The notes beneath the pieces were generated by a model. It made no database searches. It was given only the letters and a program-made list of their open reading frames with translations, and was not told the origin of the DNA. The position numbers and the translations under genes were made by a program. This document shows positions 54,386 to 63,874 of a stretch of 64,000 nt of DNA, piece by piece. The stretch's first letter is position 1. Each line of letters begins with the position of its first letter. Source of the DNA: UBA4416 sp044238845. Its GTDB lineage: Bacteria; Bacteroidota; Bacteroidia; B-17B0; Aurantibacillaceae. The stretch covers positions 1 to 64,000 of the forward strand of contig JBIICN010000007.1 of the NCBI GenBank assembly GCA_044238845.1, read 5' to 3'.

Positions 54386-56575
54386 TTATCTCAAATAAAG
54401 CATTTCTCGGTATTTTGGTAATGGCCAAGTAGCATCATCCACAATTCCTTCTAATTTGTCTACATTGTAGCGCATAGATTCAAAATAAGGTTTTACTTTT
54501 TCACAGTATGCGTGGGCTTGTTTTTTTGCAGAATCTAAATTGTTTGCTTTTTTACGTTCTTCGGTCATTAAATCAGCTTCTGTTTTGATAATAGTTACCT
54601 TTTCAGAGATTTCTTTAATTAACTCTAACTGGCTTTTTGCAACCACTTTAAATTCAGCTGGAGATAAAATTTCTTTCATTCCTCTCACTGATTCTACTAA
54701 ACTTTTTTGATAATTTAAAGCCGCTGGAATGATTTGATTACTTACCATATCAGCAATGATACGAGATTCGATTTGAATTTTCTTCGTGTATGTTTCTAAT
54801 GCAATTTCATAACGAGCCTCTTGCTCACGATGATTTAAAATACCTTGAGATTCAAACATTGTTAAGGTTTTTTTAGAAATCATTGCTTCTAAAGCACCTG
54901 GTGTTGTTGGAATGTTATTTAATCCACGTTTTTTAGCTTCTGCTTTCCAAGCGTCTCCGTAACCATTTCCTTCGAAACGAATTTTTTTACTTTCGATAAT
55001 GTATTTTTTTAATACTTGGAAAATAGCTTCGTCTTTTTCTACTTTTTTGTTGATTAATGCGTCTACATCTTTCTTAAAAGTAACCAATTGCTCAGCCATA
55101 ATCGAATTTAATACTGTCATTGGTCCACCACAGTTTGCAGAAGAACCAACAGCACGGAATTCGAATTTATTTCCAGTAAATGCAAATGGTGACGTTCTGT
55201 TTCTATCTGTATTATCTAATAAAATATCTGGAATACGACCGATGTTCATTTTCAATGCTGTTTTCTCCTCAGGACTCATTTTACCATTGTGAACAGCTTT
55301 TTCTAGCTCATCTAAAACCTTTGACAATTGTTCTCCTAAGAAAACAGACATGATTGCTGGCGGCGCTTCGTTAGCACCTAAACGATGATCGTTATTAGCA
55401 GACGCAATTGACGCACGTAATAAATCGCCATGTTCGTACACTGCTTTTACTGTATTTACAAAGAACGTTAAGAATTGTAAGTTTGTTTTTGGTGTTTTAC
55501 CTGGAGATAATAAATTTTTACCTGTGTTAGTAGCTAAACTCCAGTTATTGTGTTTTCCACTACCATTAACGCCTGCATATGGTTTTTCGTGCATTAATAC
55601 ACGGAAGTTATGACGAATTGCTACTTTTTCCATTACGTCCATTAACAACAAGTTATGGTCAACGGCTAAATTTGTTTCTTCAAACACAGGCGCACATTCA
55701 AATTGAGCAGGAGCAACTTCGTTATGACGAGTACGAACTGGAATTCCTAATAAATGAGATTCATATTCAAAGTCGCGCATGTATGCTGCAACTCTTTCTG
55801 GAATTGAGCCCCAGTAATGATCTTCTAATTGCTGGCCTTTTGCAGGTGCATGACCAAATAAAGTACGACCAGTTTGTTGTAAATCGTAACGGATATTATA
55901 CAAAGCAGAGTCCACTAAAAAGTATTCTTGCTCCCAGCCTAAAGTAGCAATAACCTTTGTTACGTTTTTATCAAAATATTGACAAACATCAGTAGCCGCT
56001 TTATCTACAGCATGTAATGATTTTAATAAAGGCGTTTTAAAATCTAACGATTCACCTGTATAAGAAATAAAGATAGTAGGAATACATAAAGTCTCGCCCC
56101 AAATAAAAGCTGGTGATGTTGGATCCCAAGCTGTGTAGCCACGAGCTTCAAATGTATTACGAATTCCTCCATTTGGGAAAGAAGACGCATCTGGTTCTTG
56201 CTGTACTAAAGCATTTCCGCTAAAACGTTCAATAGCTCTTCCACCTTCAATTGGTTCAAAAAAACCATCATGTTTTTCGGCAGTAGCACCACTTAATGGT
56301 TGAAACCAGTGTGTAAAATGCGTTACGCCTTTACTTTGAGCCCAAGCTTTCATACAAGCTGCTACTTGATCAGCCATTTTACGTTCCACAATAGTTCCTT
56401 GATGCATAGAGTTTTGGATACTATTAAATGCTTCTTCTGATAAAAATTCACGCATGGCATCTAATCCAAATACATTAGATCCGTAGTATTGTGAAACTTG
56501 TTGGTTGTTGTTGTTAAACTCTACTGGAGTTCTTTTTACAACGTCTTGCATGGCTAAAATGCGTCTTGTGCTCAT
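54386..56575 (-). CDS. glnN: Glutamine synthetase type III
   Basis: A 729-residue glutamine synthetase of type III, the large form first found in Bacteroides fragilis and common in Bacteroidota and cyanobacteria. Landmarks are FGLDAMREFLSEEAFN near the N-terminus, HFTHWFQPLSGATAEKHDGF (the GSIII signature), the metal/ATP segments NEVAPAQFECAPVFEE and GVNGSGKHNNWS, and RTSPFAFTGNKFEFRAVGSS. It makes glutamine from glutamate and ammonia. A consensus promoter with a homopolymer spacer lies upstream. It is a single gene with its own terminator. Confidence 0.95.
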   Translation of the reverse strand: MSTRRILAMQDVVKRTPVEFNNNNQQVSQYYGSNVFGLDAMREFLSEEAFNSIQNSMHQGTIVERKMADQVAACMKAWAQSKGVTHFTHWFQPLSGATAEKHDGFFEPIEGGRAIERFSGNALVQQEPDASSFPNGGIRNTFEARGYTAWDPTSPAFIWGETLCIPTIFISYTGESLDFKTPLLKSLHAVDKAATDVCQYFDKNVTKVIATLGWEQEYFLVDSALYNIRYDLQQTGRTLFGHAPAKGQQLEDHYWGSIPERVAAYMRDFEYESHLLGIPVRTRHNEVAPAQFECAPVFEETNLAVDHNLLLMDVMEKVAIRHNFRVLMHEKPYAGVNGSGKHNNWSLATNTGKNLLSPGKTPKTNLQFLTFFVNTVKAVYEHGDLLRASIASANNDHRLGANEAPPAIMSVFLGEQLSKVLDELEKAVHNGKMSPEEKTALKMNIGRIPDILLDNTDRNRTSPFAFTGNKFEFRAVGSSANCGGPMTVLNSIMAEQLVTFKKDVDALINKKVEKDEAIFQVLKKYIIESKKIRFEGNGYGDAWKAEAKKRGLNNIPTTPGALEAMISKKTLTMFESQGILNHREQEARYEIALETYTKKIQIESRIIADMVSNQIIPAALNYQKSLVESVRGMKEILSPAEFKVVAKSQLELIKEISEKVTIIKTEADLMTEERKKANNLDSAKKQAHAYCEKVKPYFESMRYNVDKLEGIVDDATWPLPKYREMLYLR

Positions 56576-56624
56576 ATTTTTGTGTTTTATAGGGGGTATA
56601 AAATAAAATAGTGTAATTATTTGG

Positions 56625-56655
56625 CAAAATTATGTCAAAAAAAGGGGGGGTGCAA
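56625..56655 (-). promoter_or_regulatory. Glutamine synthetase promoter with (A)7(G)7 spacer
   Basis: On the minus strand TTG (56655-56653), a 20-base spacer and TAATTTTG (56632-56625) match the Bacteroidota -33/-7 consensus and lie about 50 bases before the glnN ATG. The spacer is mostly C7 and T7 (plus strand A at 56637-56643, G at 56644-56650). A second G6 run at 56697-56702 is upstream. The 226-bp gap 56576-56801 shows no other clear feature. Confidence 0.65.
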
Positions 56656-56801
56656 GTAAAAAAGTGACTTTTTTATAAATTTGTTATAAAAAATAAGGGG
56701 GGATGAAGTCGATAAGATGCAAAAAATTAAAATTAACATGAGTTTTTCTTTGTCATATTAAATTATTCTATAAACAGAAGATTTTCTTATTTTTACCCTT
56801 G

Positions 56802-58850
56802 ATGAATTTTTTGTTTCCCACATTTTTAATTGGTTTAGTAGCAATTGCCATTCCTATTATTATTCATCTTTTCAATTTTAGGAAATACAAAAAAGTGTAT
56901 TTCACCAATGTTCAGTTTCTAAAAGAATTAAAGCAAGAAAGCGATAGCAAATCCAAACTCAAAGAATGGTTGATTTTAGCCATGCGTATTTTAGCCATTG
57001 CTTGCTTGGTATTTGCCTTTGCTCAACCATTTATTCCTGGCAAATCAAAAGCCCTGCAAGGCGAAAAAGCGATTAGTATTTATATTGATAATAGCTTTAG
57101 TATGGAAAACACCAATAAAAAAGGAACGCTATTAGAAAATGCTAAAGAGTATGCTAATGAGATAGTCAACACATTTAATGCAAGCGATAAATTTCAATTA
57201 TTAACCAATGATTTTGAGGGCAAGCATCAACGATTTGTAAGTAAAGAAGATTTTATAGAGCAATTAAACGACGTAAAAATTTCTTCTGCAACTAAAGCTT
57301 TAAACGATGTAGTAAAACGTCAACAAGATTTTTTACAAAATAGTTCTTCAAAAAATAAACGCATTTTTTTACTGAGTGATTTTCAAAAAAACACATCTGA
57401 TTTCAAAAAAACAGACTTTGATACTTCTATTATAGTAAGTTGTATTCCAATTGTATCATCCGAAGTAAGTAACGTATACATTGATAGTGTTTGGTTTGAA
57501 ACACCTGTTCAGCAATTTGGTACGCAGCAAATTATTCACGCCACCATTATTAATAAAAGTACTAAGGATATTGAGAATGGAACATTAAAATTATTTATTA
57601 ATAACGCGCAAGTATCCTTAAGTTCTTTTAATGTCAGTGCTGGTAATAAAAAAGATGCAAGCATTTCGTTTACAGTAAAATCAAAAGGGATTAATAAAGG
57701 CGTTTTAAAAATAGAGGATTATCCGATTACTTATGATGACAATTTTTATTTTAGTTTCAACGCACAAACCACCATCAATGCTTTAGTGATTAATGGAAAA
57801 GAGACTAAGACTGCAGGAAATTTTAAATCTTTAATGCAAAATGATAGTTTGTTTGTGTACCAGGAAAATAACGAATCAGCTATTGATTACAGTGTGTTTT
57901 CAAAAACAAATATTATTGTGTTAAATGAGTTAAGTACATTAACTTCTGGTTTAACATCTGAACTTCAAAAGTTTGTGACTAATGGTGGAAGCCTAGTTGT
58001 TTTCCCTAACAAAAAAGTAGATTTAGAATCATACAATACAGCTTTTCAAAATTTACAATTACCTCAAATCACCAAATTAGATACGGTTAATACAAAAACA
58101 CAAAGCATTAATTTTGAACAAGGATTGTATGAAGGTGTGTTTGATAAAATTGATCAGCGCATGGATTTGCCAAAAGTGTTTGAGCATTTTGAATATACTA
58201 AAACAACCAATAGTAATTCGCAAAGCTTGGTATTATTGCAAAACGGACAATCATTACTTTCCTTAAATCCATTAGGTAGTGGTAAAATTTATTTATTCTC
58301 TATTCCTTCTGATGAAAGTTGTTCTAATTTATTGAAGCACGCGCTTTTTGTGCCAACATTAATTAAAATGTCGATTTTGAGTTTAAAGCCTTCTCCCATC
58401 TATTATAGAACAGCTGTTAACGAAGCTGTTGTTTTGAATATAACGTCAAATTTTTCAGATAAGCCATTGCATATTATAAAAGACGATAAAAAGGTGGATG
58501 TCATTCCTGAACATCGTTTAATGAACAACGCCACCACTTTATTTACTCAAAATCAAATTACAGAAGCAGGTCATTATGAAGTGTTTGAAAACACAAGTTC
58601 TATTAAAGATTTAGCTTTTAATTTCGACAGAAAAGAGTCGGATATGAATTTTATGACTAAAGATGATTTGCAAAAACAAATTGACGAAAAAGGATTGAAA
58701 AACTTTGGAATTATTGAACCAAATGAAAAAACGTTAACAAATGCCCTACAAGAAGTTAACGATGGCAAAAAATTATGGAAATTGTTTTTAATTTTAGCCC
58801 TGATCTTTTTAGCCGCCGAAATATTAATTATACGATTATTTAAAAATTAG
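56802..58850 (+). CDS. BatA-domain (aerotolerance regulator N-terminal) protein with vWA-like region
   Basis: A 682-residue membrane protein. The N-terminal BatA domain (MNFLFPTFLIGLVAIAIPII, then HLFNFRKYKKVYFTNVQFLKEL) has two helices to about residue 80. A vWA-like domain follows with the metal-site-like DNSFSM at about residue 105. The C-terminus has one membrane helix (LWKLFLILALIFLAAEILII). Family members are common in Bacteroidota but their role is not well defined. I use the ATG at 56802; a TTG immediately upstream is less likely. Downstream lies the dihydroorotase-like gene, a pairing I recall from related genomes. Confidence 0.85.
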   Translation: MNFLFPTFLIGLVAIAIPIIIHLFNFRKYKKVYFTNVQFLKELKQESDSKSKLKEWLILAMRILAIACLVFAFAQPFIPGKSKALQGEKAISIYIDNSFSMENTNKKGTLLENAKEYANEIVNTFNASDKFQLLTNDFEGKHQRFVSKEDFIEQLNDVKISSATKALNDVVKRQQDFLQNSSSKNKRIFLLSDFQKNTSDFKKTDFDTSIIVSCIPIVSSEVSNVYIDSVWFETPVQQFGTQQIIHATIINKSTKDIENGTLKLFINNAQVSLSSFNVSAGNKKDASISFTVKSKGINKGVLKIEDYPITYDDNFYFSFNAQTTINALVINGKETKTAGNFKSLMQNDSLFVYQENNESAIDYSVFSKTNIIVLNELSTLTSGLTSELQKFVTNGGSLVVFPNKKVDLESYNTAFQNLQLPQITKLDTVNTKTQSINFEQGLYEGVFDKIDQRMDLPKVFEHFEYTKTTNSNSQSLVLLQNGQSLLSLNPLGSGKIYLFSIPSDESCSNLLKHALFVPTLIKMSILSLKPSPIYYRTAVNEAVVLNITSNFSDKPLHIIKDDKKVDVIPEHRLMNNATTLFTQNQITEAGHYEVFENTSSIKDLAFNFDRKESDMNFMTKDDLQKQIDEKGLKNFGIIEPNEKTLTNALQEVNDGKKLWKLFLILALIFLAAEILIIRLFKN

Positions 58851-58864
58851 TGAATACGAATCAA

Positions 58865-58922
58865 TACGAATATACAAATCCGAACTGTTTAGGCTTTGCA
58901 TACACAGATTCGTATATTCGTA
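58865..58922. repeat. Inverted repeat TACGAATATAC(A/G)AATC
   Basis: Arms at 58865-58880 and 58907-58922 (16 bases, one mismatch) surround a 26-base loop. It lies in the 111-bp gap between the BatA and dihydroorotase-like genes. Its first arm is preceded by a shorter TACGAATC copy. It resembles dispersed repeats of this phylum; a terminator role is possible. Confidence 0.6.
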
Positions 58923-58961
58923 ATTATTTCGTAATCAGTAAGTATAGAACCACTCAATAAG

Positions 58962-60227
58962 ATGAATATATTAATTAAACAAGCCACGATAGTAGATTCT
59001 AACAGCAGCCACAATGGTAAAGTTGTAGATATCTTAATTGAAAAAGGAATAATTACACAAATTAAAAAAAGTATTACACCCGAAAAAGGCATTAAAACAA
59101 TTGAAGGTGATAATTTACACGTATCAGCTGGCTGGTTAGATATGCAAGTAAATTTTTGTGATCCAGGAAACGAGCACAAAGAAACATTAGAAAGAGGTCT
59201 AAAAGCCGCTGCAAAAGGAGGGTTTACAGGTGTAGCAGTCATGAGTGGAACAAATCCTCCGTTACATAATAAAGCGCAAATTGATTATGTGGTTAATAAA
59301 GCAAAATCAAATGCTGTAGACGTTTATCCGATTGGAACTTTAAGTTATAATCAAGAAGGCAAAGATTTATCAGAAATGTACGACATGCAATTGTCGGGGG
59401 CAGTTGCATTTAGCGATTATAAAAAACCAATTAAAGATGCTGGATTAATTTTAAGAGCGCTTCAATATTCAAACAACATTAATAGTTTTATTATTACACA
59501 CTGTGATGACAAAACTATTTCTCATGACGGATTGATGAATGAAGGTGTGACTTCTACACGCCTTGGTTTAAAAGGTATACCAGCATTGGCCGAAGAAATT
59601 ATGTTGCAACGTAATATTCAAATTTTAGAATATACAGGTGGCAAAATGCACATTCCAACTATTAGTACGAAAGGCAGTGTTGACTTAATTAAAAAAGCAA
59701 AAGCCAAAAAATTAAATATTACTTGCGGAGTAGCGGCTTACAATTTATTGTTAGACGAAACAGAATTAGAAGGCTTTGATACCAACTTTAAAGTGAATCC
59801 TCCATTAAGAACCAAGGAAGATGTAGAAGCTTTGAAAAAAGCAGTTGCTGATGGTATTATTGATGTCATTGTGAGCGATCATAATCCTCAGGACATTGAA
59901 AGCAAAGATTTAGAATTTGATTTAGCCGATAATGGGATGATTGGTTTAGAAAGTTGTTTTGGCGTGGCTAATGCCGCTCTTTCATCAAAAGCATCTTTAG
60001 AAACGATGATTGATACTTTAAGTAAAAACCCTCGCACTGTTTTAGGTTTAAAAGAAGTCAGTGTAAAAGAAGGTTCAGAAGCTAACTTAACACTTTTTAA
60101 TCCTGGAACAAAATACGTGTTTGAAAAGTCACATATTGTTTCTTCAAATAAAAACTCTGGTTTTATTGGCAAAGAATTAAAAGGCGAGGTAATTGGAGTG
60201 ATTAATAAAGGCAAATTTTTAGCTTAA
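58962..60227 (+). CDS. Dihydroorotase-like amidohydrolase lacking the HxH metal motif
   Basis: A 421-residue protein of the dihydroorotase/allantoinase family. In active enzymes the first metal ligands are DxHxHxRxPG; here the site reads LDMQVNFCDPG, so Gln62 and Asn64 replace both histidines. The later ITHCDDKTISHDG and VSDHNPQD keep some of the pattern. It is therefore probably not a standard dihydroorotase; non-catalytic homologues (PyrC') support aspartate transcarbamoylase in some bacteria. Alternative substrates cannot be ruled out. The stop overlaps the convergent gene at 60224 by four bases. Confidence 0.85.
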   Translation: MNILIKQATIVDSNSSHNGKVVDILIEKGIITQIKKSITPEKGIKTIEGDNLHVSAGWLDMQVNFCDPGNEHKETLERGLKAAAKGGFTGVAVMSGTNPPLHNKAQIDYVVNKAKSNAVDVYPIGTLSYNQEGKDLSEMYDMQLSGAVAFSDYKKPIKDAGLILRALQYSNNINSFIITHCDDKTISHDGLMNEGVTSTRLGLKGIPALAEEIMLQRNIQILEYTGGKMHIPTISTKGSVDLIKKAKAKKLNITCGVAAYNLLLDETELEGFDTNFKVNPPLRTKEDVEALKKAVADGIIDVIVSDHNPQDIESKDLEFDLADNGMIGLESCFGVANAALSSKASLETMIDTLSKNPRTVLGLKEVSVKEGSEANLTLFNPGTKYVFEKSHIVSSNKNSGFIGKELKGEVIGVINKGKFLA

Positions 60228-60778
60228 AAACTCATCCCGAAACTAACGCCTGCCCATAACTGGAAGTAATTAGAGTGAAACCCTTCTGCATCATTACTCA
60301 TAAAAATGGGCGTTAATCCTGCTCTGAAGAAAAATCCATCGTCTTGTTTTTGATATCTATACCCACACCGGGCATCACCAAAAAAAATGTTTTCCCAAAA
60401 ATAATTATCAATTTGATTTGGCCTTTCATTATATCTTCTTTGAAGTGTAGTGCCAAGTCCCAATTCTAAATGATGAGGGTTTGTAAATAGTATAAAATTA
60501 TTTTCTAAAACATACTCTTGTTCAATATAAATGCCATTAAAATGAGGAGCAAAGCCAACTCTTGCGCTTATTTTCAATTTATCTTTATAATAGTAAATTC
60601 TATCAAAATTTAAGGAATATAACCCTGCATTTCCACCTAACTCAATAAATCCAGCATTTTTCGCAGGTTTTTTACTATAATCTCTAGGTGTTCTGTGTGC
60701 ATAATCATCTTGCGCTTTAGAAATAAAGACAAGGAATAAAAATAAGGCGGAAATAAGTATGTTTTTGAACGAAATCAA
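60224..60778 (-). CDS. Hypothetical outer-membrane beta-barrel protein, 184 aa
   Basis: A 184-residue secreted protein: signal peptide ending ISKAQ, a short Lys/Arg linker (TPRDYSKKPAKN), then about eight amphipathic beta strands (AGFIELGGNAGLYSLNFDRIYYY, LELGLGTTLQRRYN, FFFRAGLTPIFMS) and a terminal Phe as in outer-membrane barrels. No named family is recognised. The start is TTG at 60778, giving the signal peptide; a TAAGTTTG -7-like element lies just upstream (60790-60783 minus), so the leader would be very short. It overlaps the stop of the dihydroorotase-like gene. Confidence 0.72.
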   Translation of the reverse strand: MISFKNILISALFLFLVFISKAQDDYAHRTPRDYSKKPAKNAGFIELGGNAGLYSLNFDRIYYYKDKLKISARVGFAPHFNGIYIEQEYVLENNFILFTNPHHLELGLGTTLQRRYNERPNQIDNYFWENIFFGDARCGYRYQKQDDGFFFRAGLTPIFMSNDAEGFHSNYFQLWAGVSFGMSF

Positions 60779-60931
60779 TATTCAAACTTACAAATTAAAA
60801 TAAAACCGTAATTATTAATTAAATGTTAAAATCTTAATACGGTAAAAGTCTATCAAAGCGCTATCTTTACCAAGTTTGTTTTTTTGTAACATATTGTTGT
60901 GTTCTAATTAACAAACTCACTAACATAATCT

Positions 60932-63742
60932 ATGAAAGACACATCTATAAAATCCGTTTTAATTATTGGTTCTGGTCCTATTATTATTGGTCAAGCTTGT
61001 GAGTTTGATTACTCAGGTTCGCAATCAGCTAAAAGTCTTCGTGAAGAAGGAATTGAGGTAACGTTGATTAACTCAAATCCTGCAACGATTATGACAGATA
61101 AAGTAACTGCTGACCACATTTACTTATTACCATTAGAAGTTAAATCAATTGTAAAAATATTAGAAGAGCGTCAAATTGATGCGGTGTTGCCAACTATGGG
61201 CGGACAAACTGCTTTGAATTTAGCACTGAAATGTGATGATTTAGGTATTTGGGAAAAGTATGGAGTGAAAATGATTGGTGTAGACATCAATGCCATCAAA
61301 GTAACAGAAGATAGAGATTTATTTAGAATTAGAATGAATGAAATTGGTGTGGCGATGGCTCCATCAAAAATTGCTAAGTCATTTTTAGAGGGAAAATCTA
61401 TAGCACAAGAGTTTGGATTTCCATTAGTGATTCGTCCTTCGTTTACCCTTGGTGGAAGCGGCGGTTCAGTGGTTTATAAAAAAGAAGATTACGATCATTT
61501 ATTAAATAGAGGTTTACAAACATCGCCAATACACGAAGTATTAATTGATAAAGCCGTATTAGGATGGAAAGAATATGAATTAGAATTGTTACGTGATAAA
61601 AATGATAACGTAGCCATTATTTGTTCTATTGAAAATTTTGATCCCATGGGTGTGCATACAGGAGATAGTATTACTGTAGCTCCTGCGCAAACATTAAGCG
61701 ATAGCACCTATCAAAAAATGCGTACGATGGCTATTAAAATGATGCGTAGTATTGGTAATTTCTCCGGTGGTTGTAATGTGCAATTTGCAGTAAGTGATGA
61801 TGAAAAAGAAGAAATTATTGCGATTGAAATTAATCCGCGTGTATCTCGTTCATCAGCCTTAGCAAGTAAAGCCACTGGTTATCCAATTGCTCGTATAGCA
61901 AGTAAATTAGCTATTGGTTACACCTTAGATGAGTTACAAAATCAAATTACTAAACAAACGTCGGCATATTTTGAACCAACATTAGATTACGTCATCGTAA
62001 AAATCCCTCGTTGGAACTTTGATAAATTTAAAGGTTGTAATCGTGAGTTAGGTTTCCAAATGAAATCGGTTGGAGAAGTAATGGCTATAGGTCGTTCTTT
62101 TCAAGAAGCCTTACAAAAAGCTTGTCAATCTTTAGAGATTAAACGTAACGGTTTAGGAGCTGATGGAAAAGAAAACACGAATCAAGCTGAACTACTAGCA
62201 GGTTTAGAACGTCCAAGTTGGAATCGTTTGTTTATGATTTATGATGCGATGAAATTAGGTATCTCTATCAAAACCATTCAAAAATTAACACGTATTGATA
62301 TGTGGTTCTTAGAGCAAATCGAACAGATGATTGCTTTAGAACACGAAGTATCTAAATACCGTTTAGCAGATATTCCAAGAGACTTGTTATACGAAGTTAA
62401 ACAAATGGGTTACGCTGATAGACAAGTTGCGCATTTGTTACGTTGTTTAGAAAGTGAAGTGTATAATAAGCGTAAAGAAATGAATATTAACCGTGTATTT
62501 AAGATGGTTGATACTTGTGCGGCTGAGTTCGAGGCAAAAACACCTTACTATTATTCATCATTTGAAGATGAGAATGAAAGTATCAGAACTGACAAAAAGA
62601 AAGTCATCATTTTAGGTTCTGGCCCTAACCGTATTGGACAAGGTATTGAGTTTGATTACAGTTGTGTGCATGGTGTTTTAGCTGCTAAAGAAATGGGTTA
62701 CGAAACTATTATGATTAACTGTAACCCCGAAACCGTTAGTACAGATTTTAGTACGGCTGATAAATTATATTTTGAACCTGTTTTTTGGGAGCATATTTAC
62801 GATATCATTTTACACGAAAAACCTGAAGGTGTTATTGTGCAATTAGGCGGACAAACAGCTTTAAAATTAGCAGAGAAATTAGAACGTTACGGAATTAAAA
62901 TTATTGGAACTGATTTCAAATCATTGGATTTAGCTGAAGACAGAGGAAGATTCTCAAACTTATTAAAAGAGAACAATATTCCTTATCCGAAATTTGGTGT
63001 GATTACAGATGCTGAAGAAGCGATTACTTTATCTAAAGAATTAGGTTTCCCATTATTAGTTCGCCCGAGTTATGTATTAGGTGGACAATCGATGAAGATT
63101 GTCATTAATGAAGAGGAATTAGAGCAACATGTAGTAAAATTATTACATGATTTACCAGGAAATCAAGTGTTATTAGACCACTTCTTACAAGGCGCTATCG
63201 AAGCTGAATCGGATTCTATTTGTGATGGTAAAGATGTTTACATAATAGGTATGATGGAACATATTGAGCCTGCTGGAATTCACAGTGGAGATAGTTACGC
63301 CGTATTACCAACCTTTGATTTATCTGAAAAGGTATTGAAACAAATGGAAGAGTATACTAAAACTATTGCGGTTGCTTTAAACACAGTTGGATTATTAAAT
63401 ATTCAATTTGCTATTAAAGATGAGGTGGTTTATATTATTGAAGCAAATCCTCGTGCCTCTCGAACAGTTCCTTTTATTGCAAAAGCATACGATGAGCCTT
63501 ATGTGAATTATGCAACTAAAGTAATGTTAGGGGCAAAAGTAAAAGATTTCACTTTTGCTCCTAAGAAAAAAGGGTATGCGATTAAAATCCCAGTATTTAG
63601 CTACGAGAAATTCCCTGAAATACAAAAAGAATTAGGACCTGAAATGAAATCAACTGGTGAAGCCATTTACTTTATTGATAGTTTACAGGATGAATATTTC
63701 CAAAACATTTATAGCGAGAGAAATTTATATTTAAGTAAATAG
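60932..63742 (+). CDS. carB: Carbamoyl-phosphate synthase large subunit, short form
   Basis: A 936-residue enzyme that makes carbamoyl phosphate for arginine and pyrimidines. Both ATP-grasp halves are complete: LIIGSGPIIIGQACEFDYSG at the start with GGSGGSVV, and ILGSGPNRIGQGIEFDYSCVH at about residue 555 in the second half. It ends at about residue 936 soon after KKGYAIKIPVFSYEKFPEI, so the C-terminal allosteric MGS-like domain (about 130 residues in E. coli CarB of 1073) is missing. A terminator follows at once, so this is a natural short form. carA is not in the window. Confidence 0.95.
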   Translation: MKDTSIKSVLIIGSGPIIIGQACEFDYSGSQSAKSLREEGIEVTLINSNPATIMTDKVTADHIYLLPLEVKSIVKILEERQIDAVLPTMGGQTALNLALKCDDLGIWEKYGVKMIGVDINAIKVTEDRDLFRIRMNEIGVAMAPSKIAKSFLEGKSIAQEFGFPLVIRPSFTLGGSGGSVVYKKEDYDHLLNRGLQTSPIHEVLIDKAVLGWKEYELELLRDKNDNVAIICSIENFDPMGVHTGDSITVAPAQTLSDSTYQKMRTMAIKMMRSIGNFSGGCNVQFAVSDDEKEEIIAIEINPRVSRSSALASKATGYPIARIASKLAIGYTLDELQNQITKQTSAYFEPTLDYVIVKIPRWNFDKFKGCNRELGFQMKSVGEVMAIGRSFQEALQKACQSLEIKRNGLGADGKENTNQAELLAGLERPSWNRLFMIYDAMKLGISIKTIQKLTRIDMWFLEQIEQMIALEHEVSKYRLADIPRDLLYEVKQMGYADRQVAHLLRCLESEVYNKRKEMNINRVFKMVDTCAAEFEAKTPYYYSSFEDENESIRTDKKKVIILGSGPNRIGQGIEFDYSCVHGVLAAKEMGYETIMINCNPETVSTDFSTADKLYFEPVFWEHIYDIILHEKPEGVIVQLGGQTALKLAEKLERYGIKIIGTDFKSLDLAEDRGRFSNLLKENNIPYPKFGVITDAEEAITLSKELGFPLLVRPSYVLGGQSMKIVINEEELEQHVVKLLHDLPGNQVLLDHFLQGAIEAESDSICDGKDVYIIGMMEHIEPAGIHSGDSYAVLPTFDLSEKVLKQMEEYTKTIAVALNTVGLLNIQFAIKDEVVYIIEANPRASRTVPFIAKAYDEPYVNYATKVMLGAKVKDFTFAPKKKGYAIKIPVFSYEKFPEIQKELGPEMKSTGEAIYFIDSLQDEYFQNIYSERNLYLSK

Positions 63743-63759
63743 GTTTTTGAGTATTTAAT

Positions 63760-63794
63760 AACGCTGCACAGTATTAATACTATGCAGCGTTTTT
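63760..63794 (+). terminator. Terminator of carB
   Basis: AACGCTGCA-C-AGTATT and AATACT-A-TGCAGCGTT pair with a single C-A mismatch, followed by TTT, 18 bases after the stop. Confidence 0.88.
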
Positions 63795-63850
63795 ATTTTA
63801 TTTAATACCATTAGCTCATATAAAATAGCCTAAAAAATTACTGCTTCTTT

Positions 63851-63874
63851 GTCAGTTCGAGCGGAGTCGAGAAC
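63851..63874. repeat. Dispersed repeat, identical to the copy in ispE
   Basis: The 24 bases from GTCAGTTCGAGCGGAGTCGA to GAAC are identical to 33381-33404. Here they are intergenic, downstream of carB. Confidence 0.8.
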
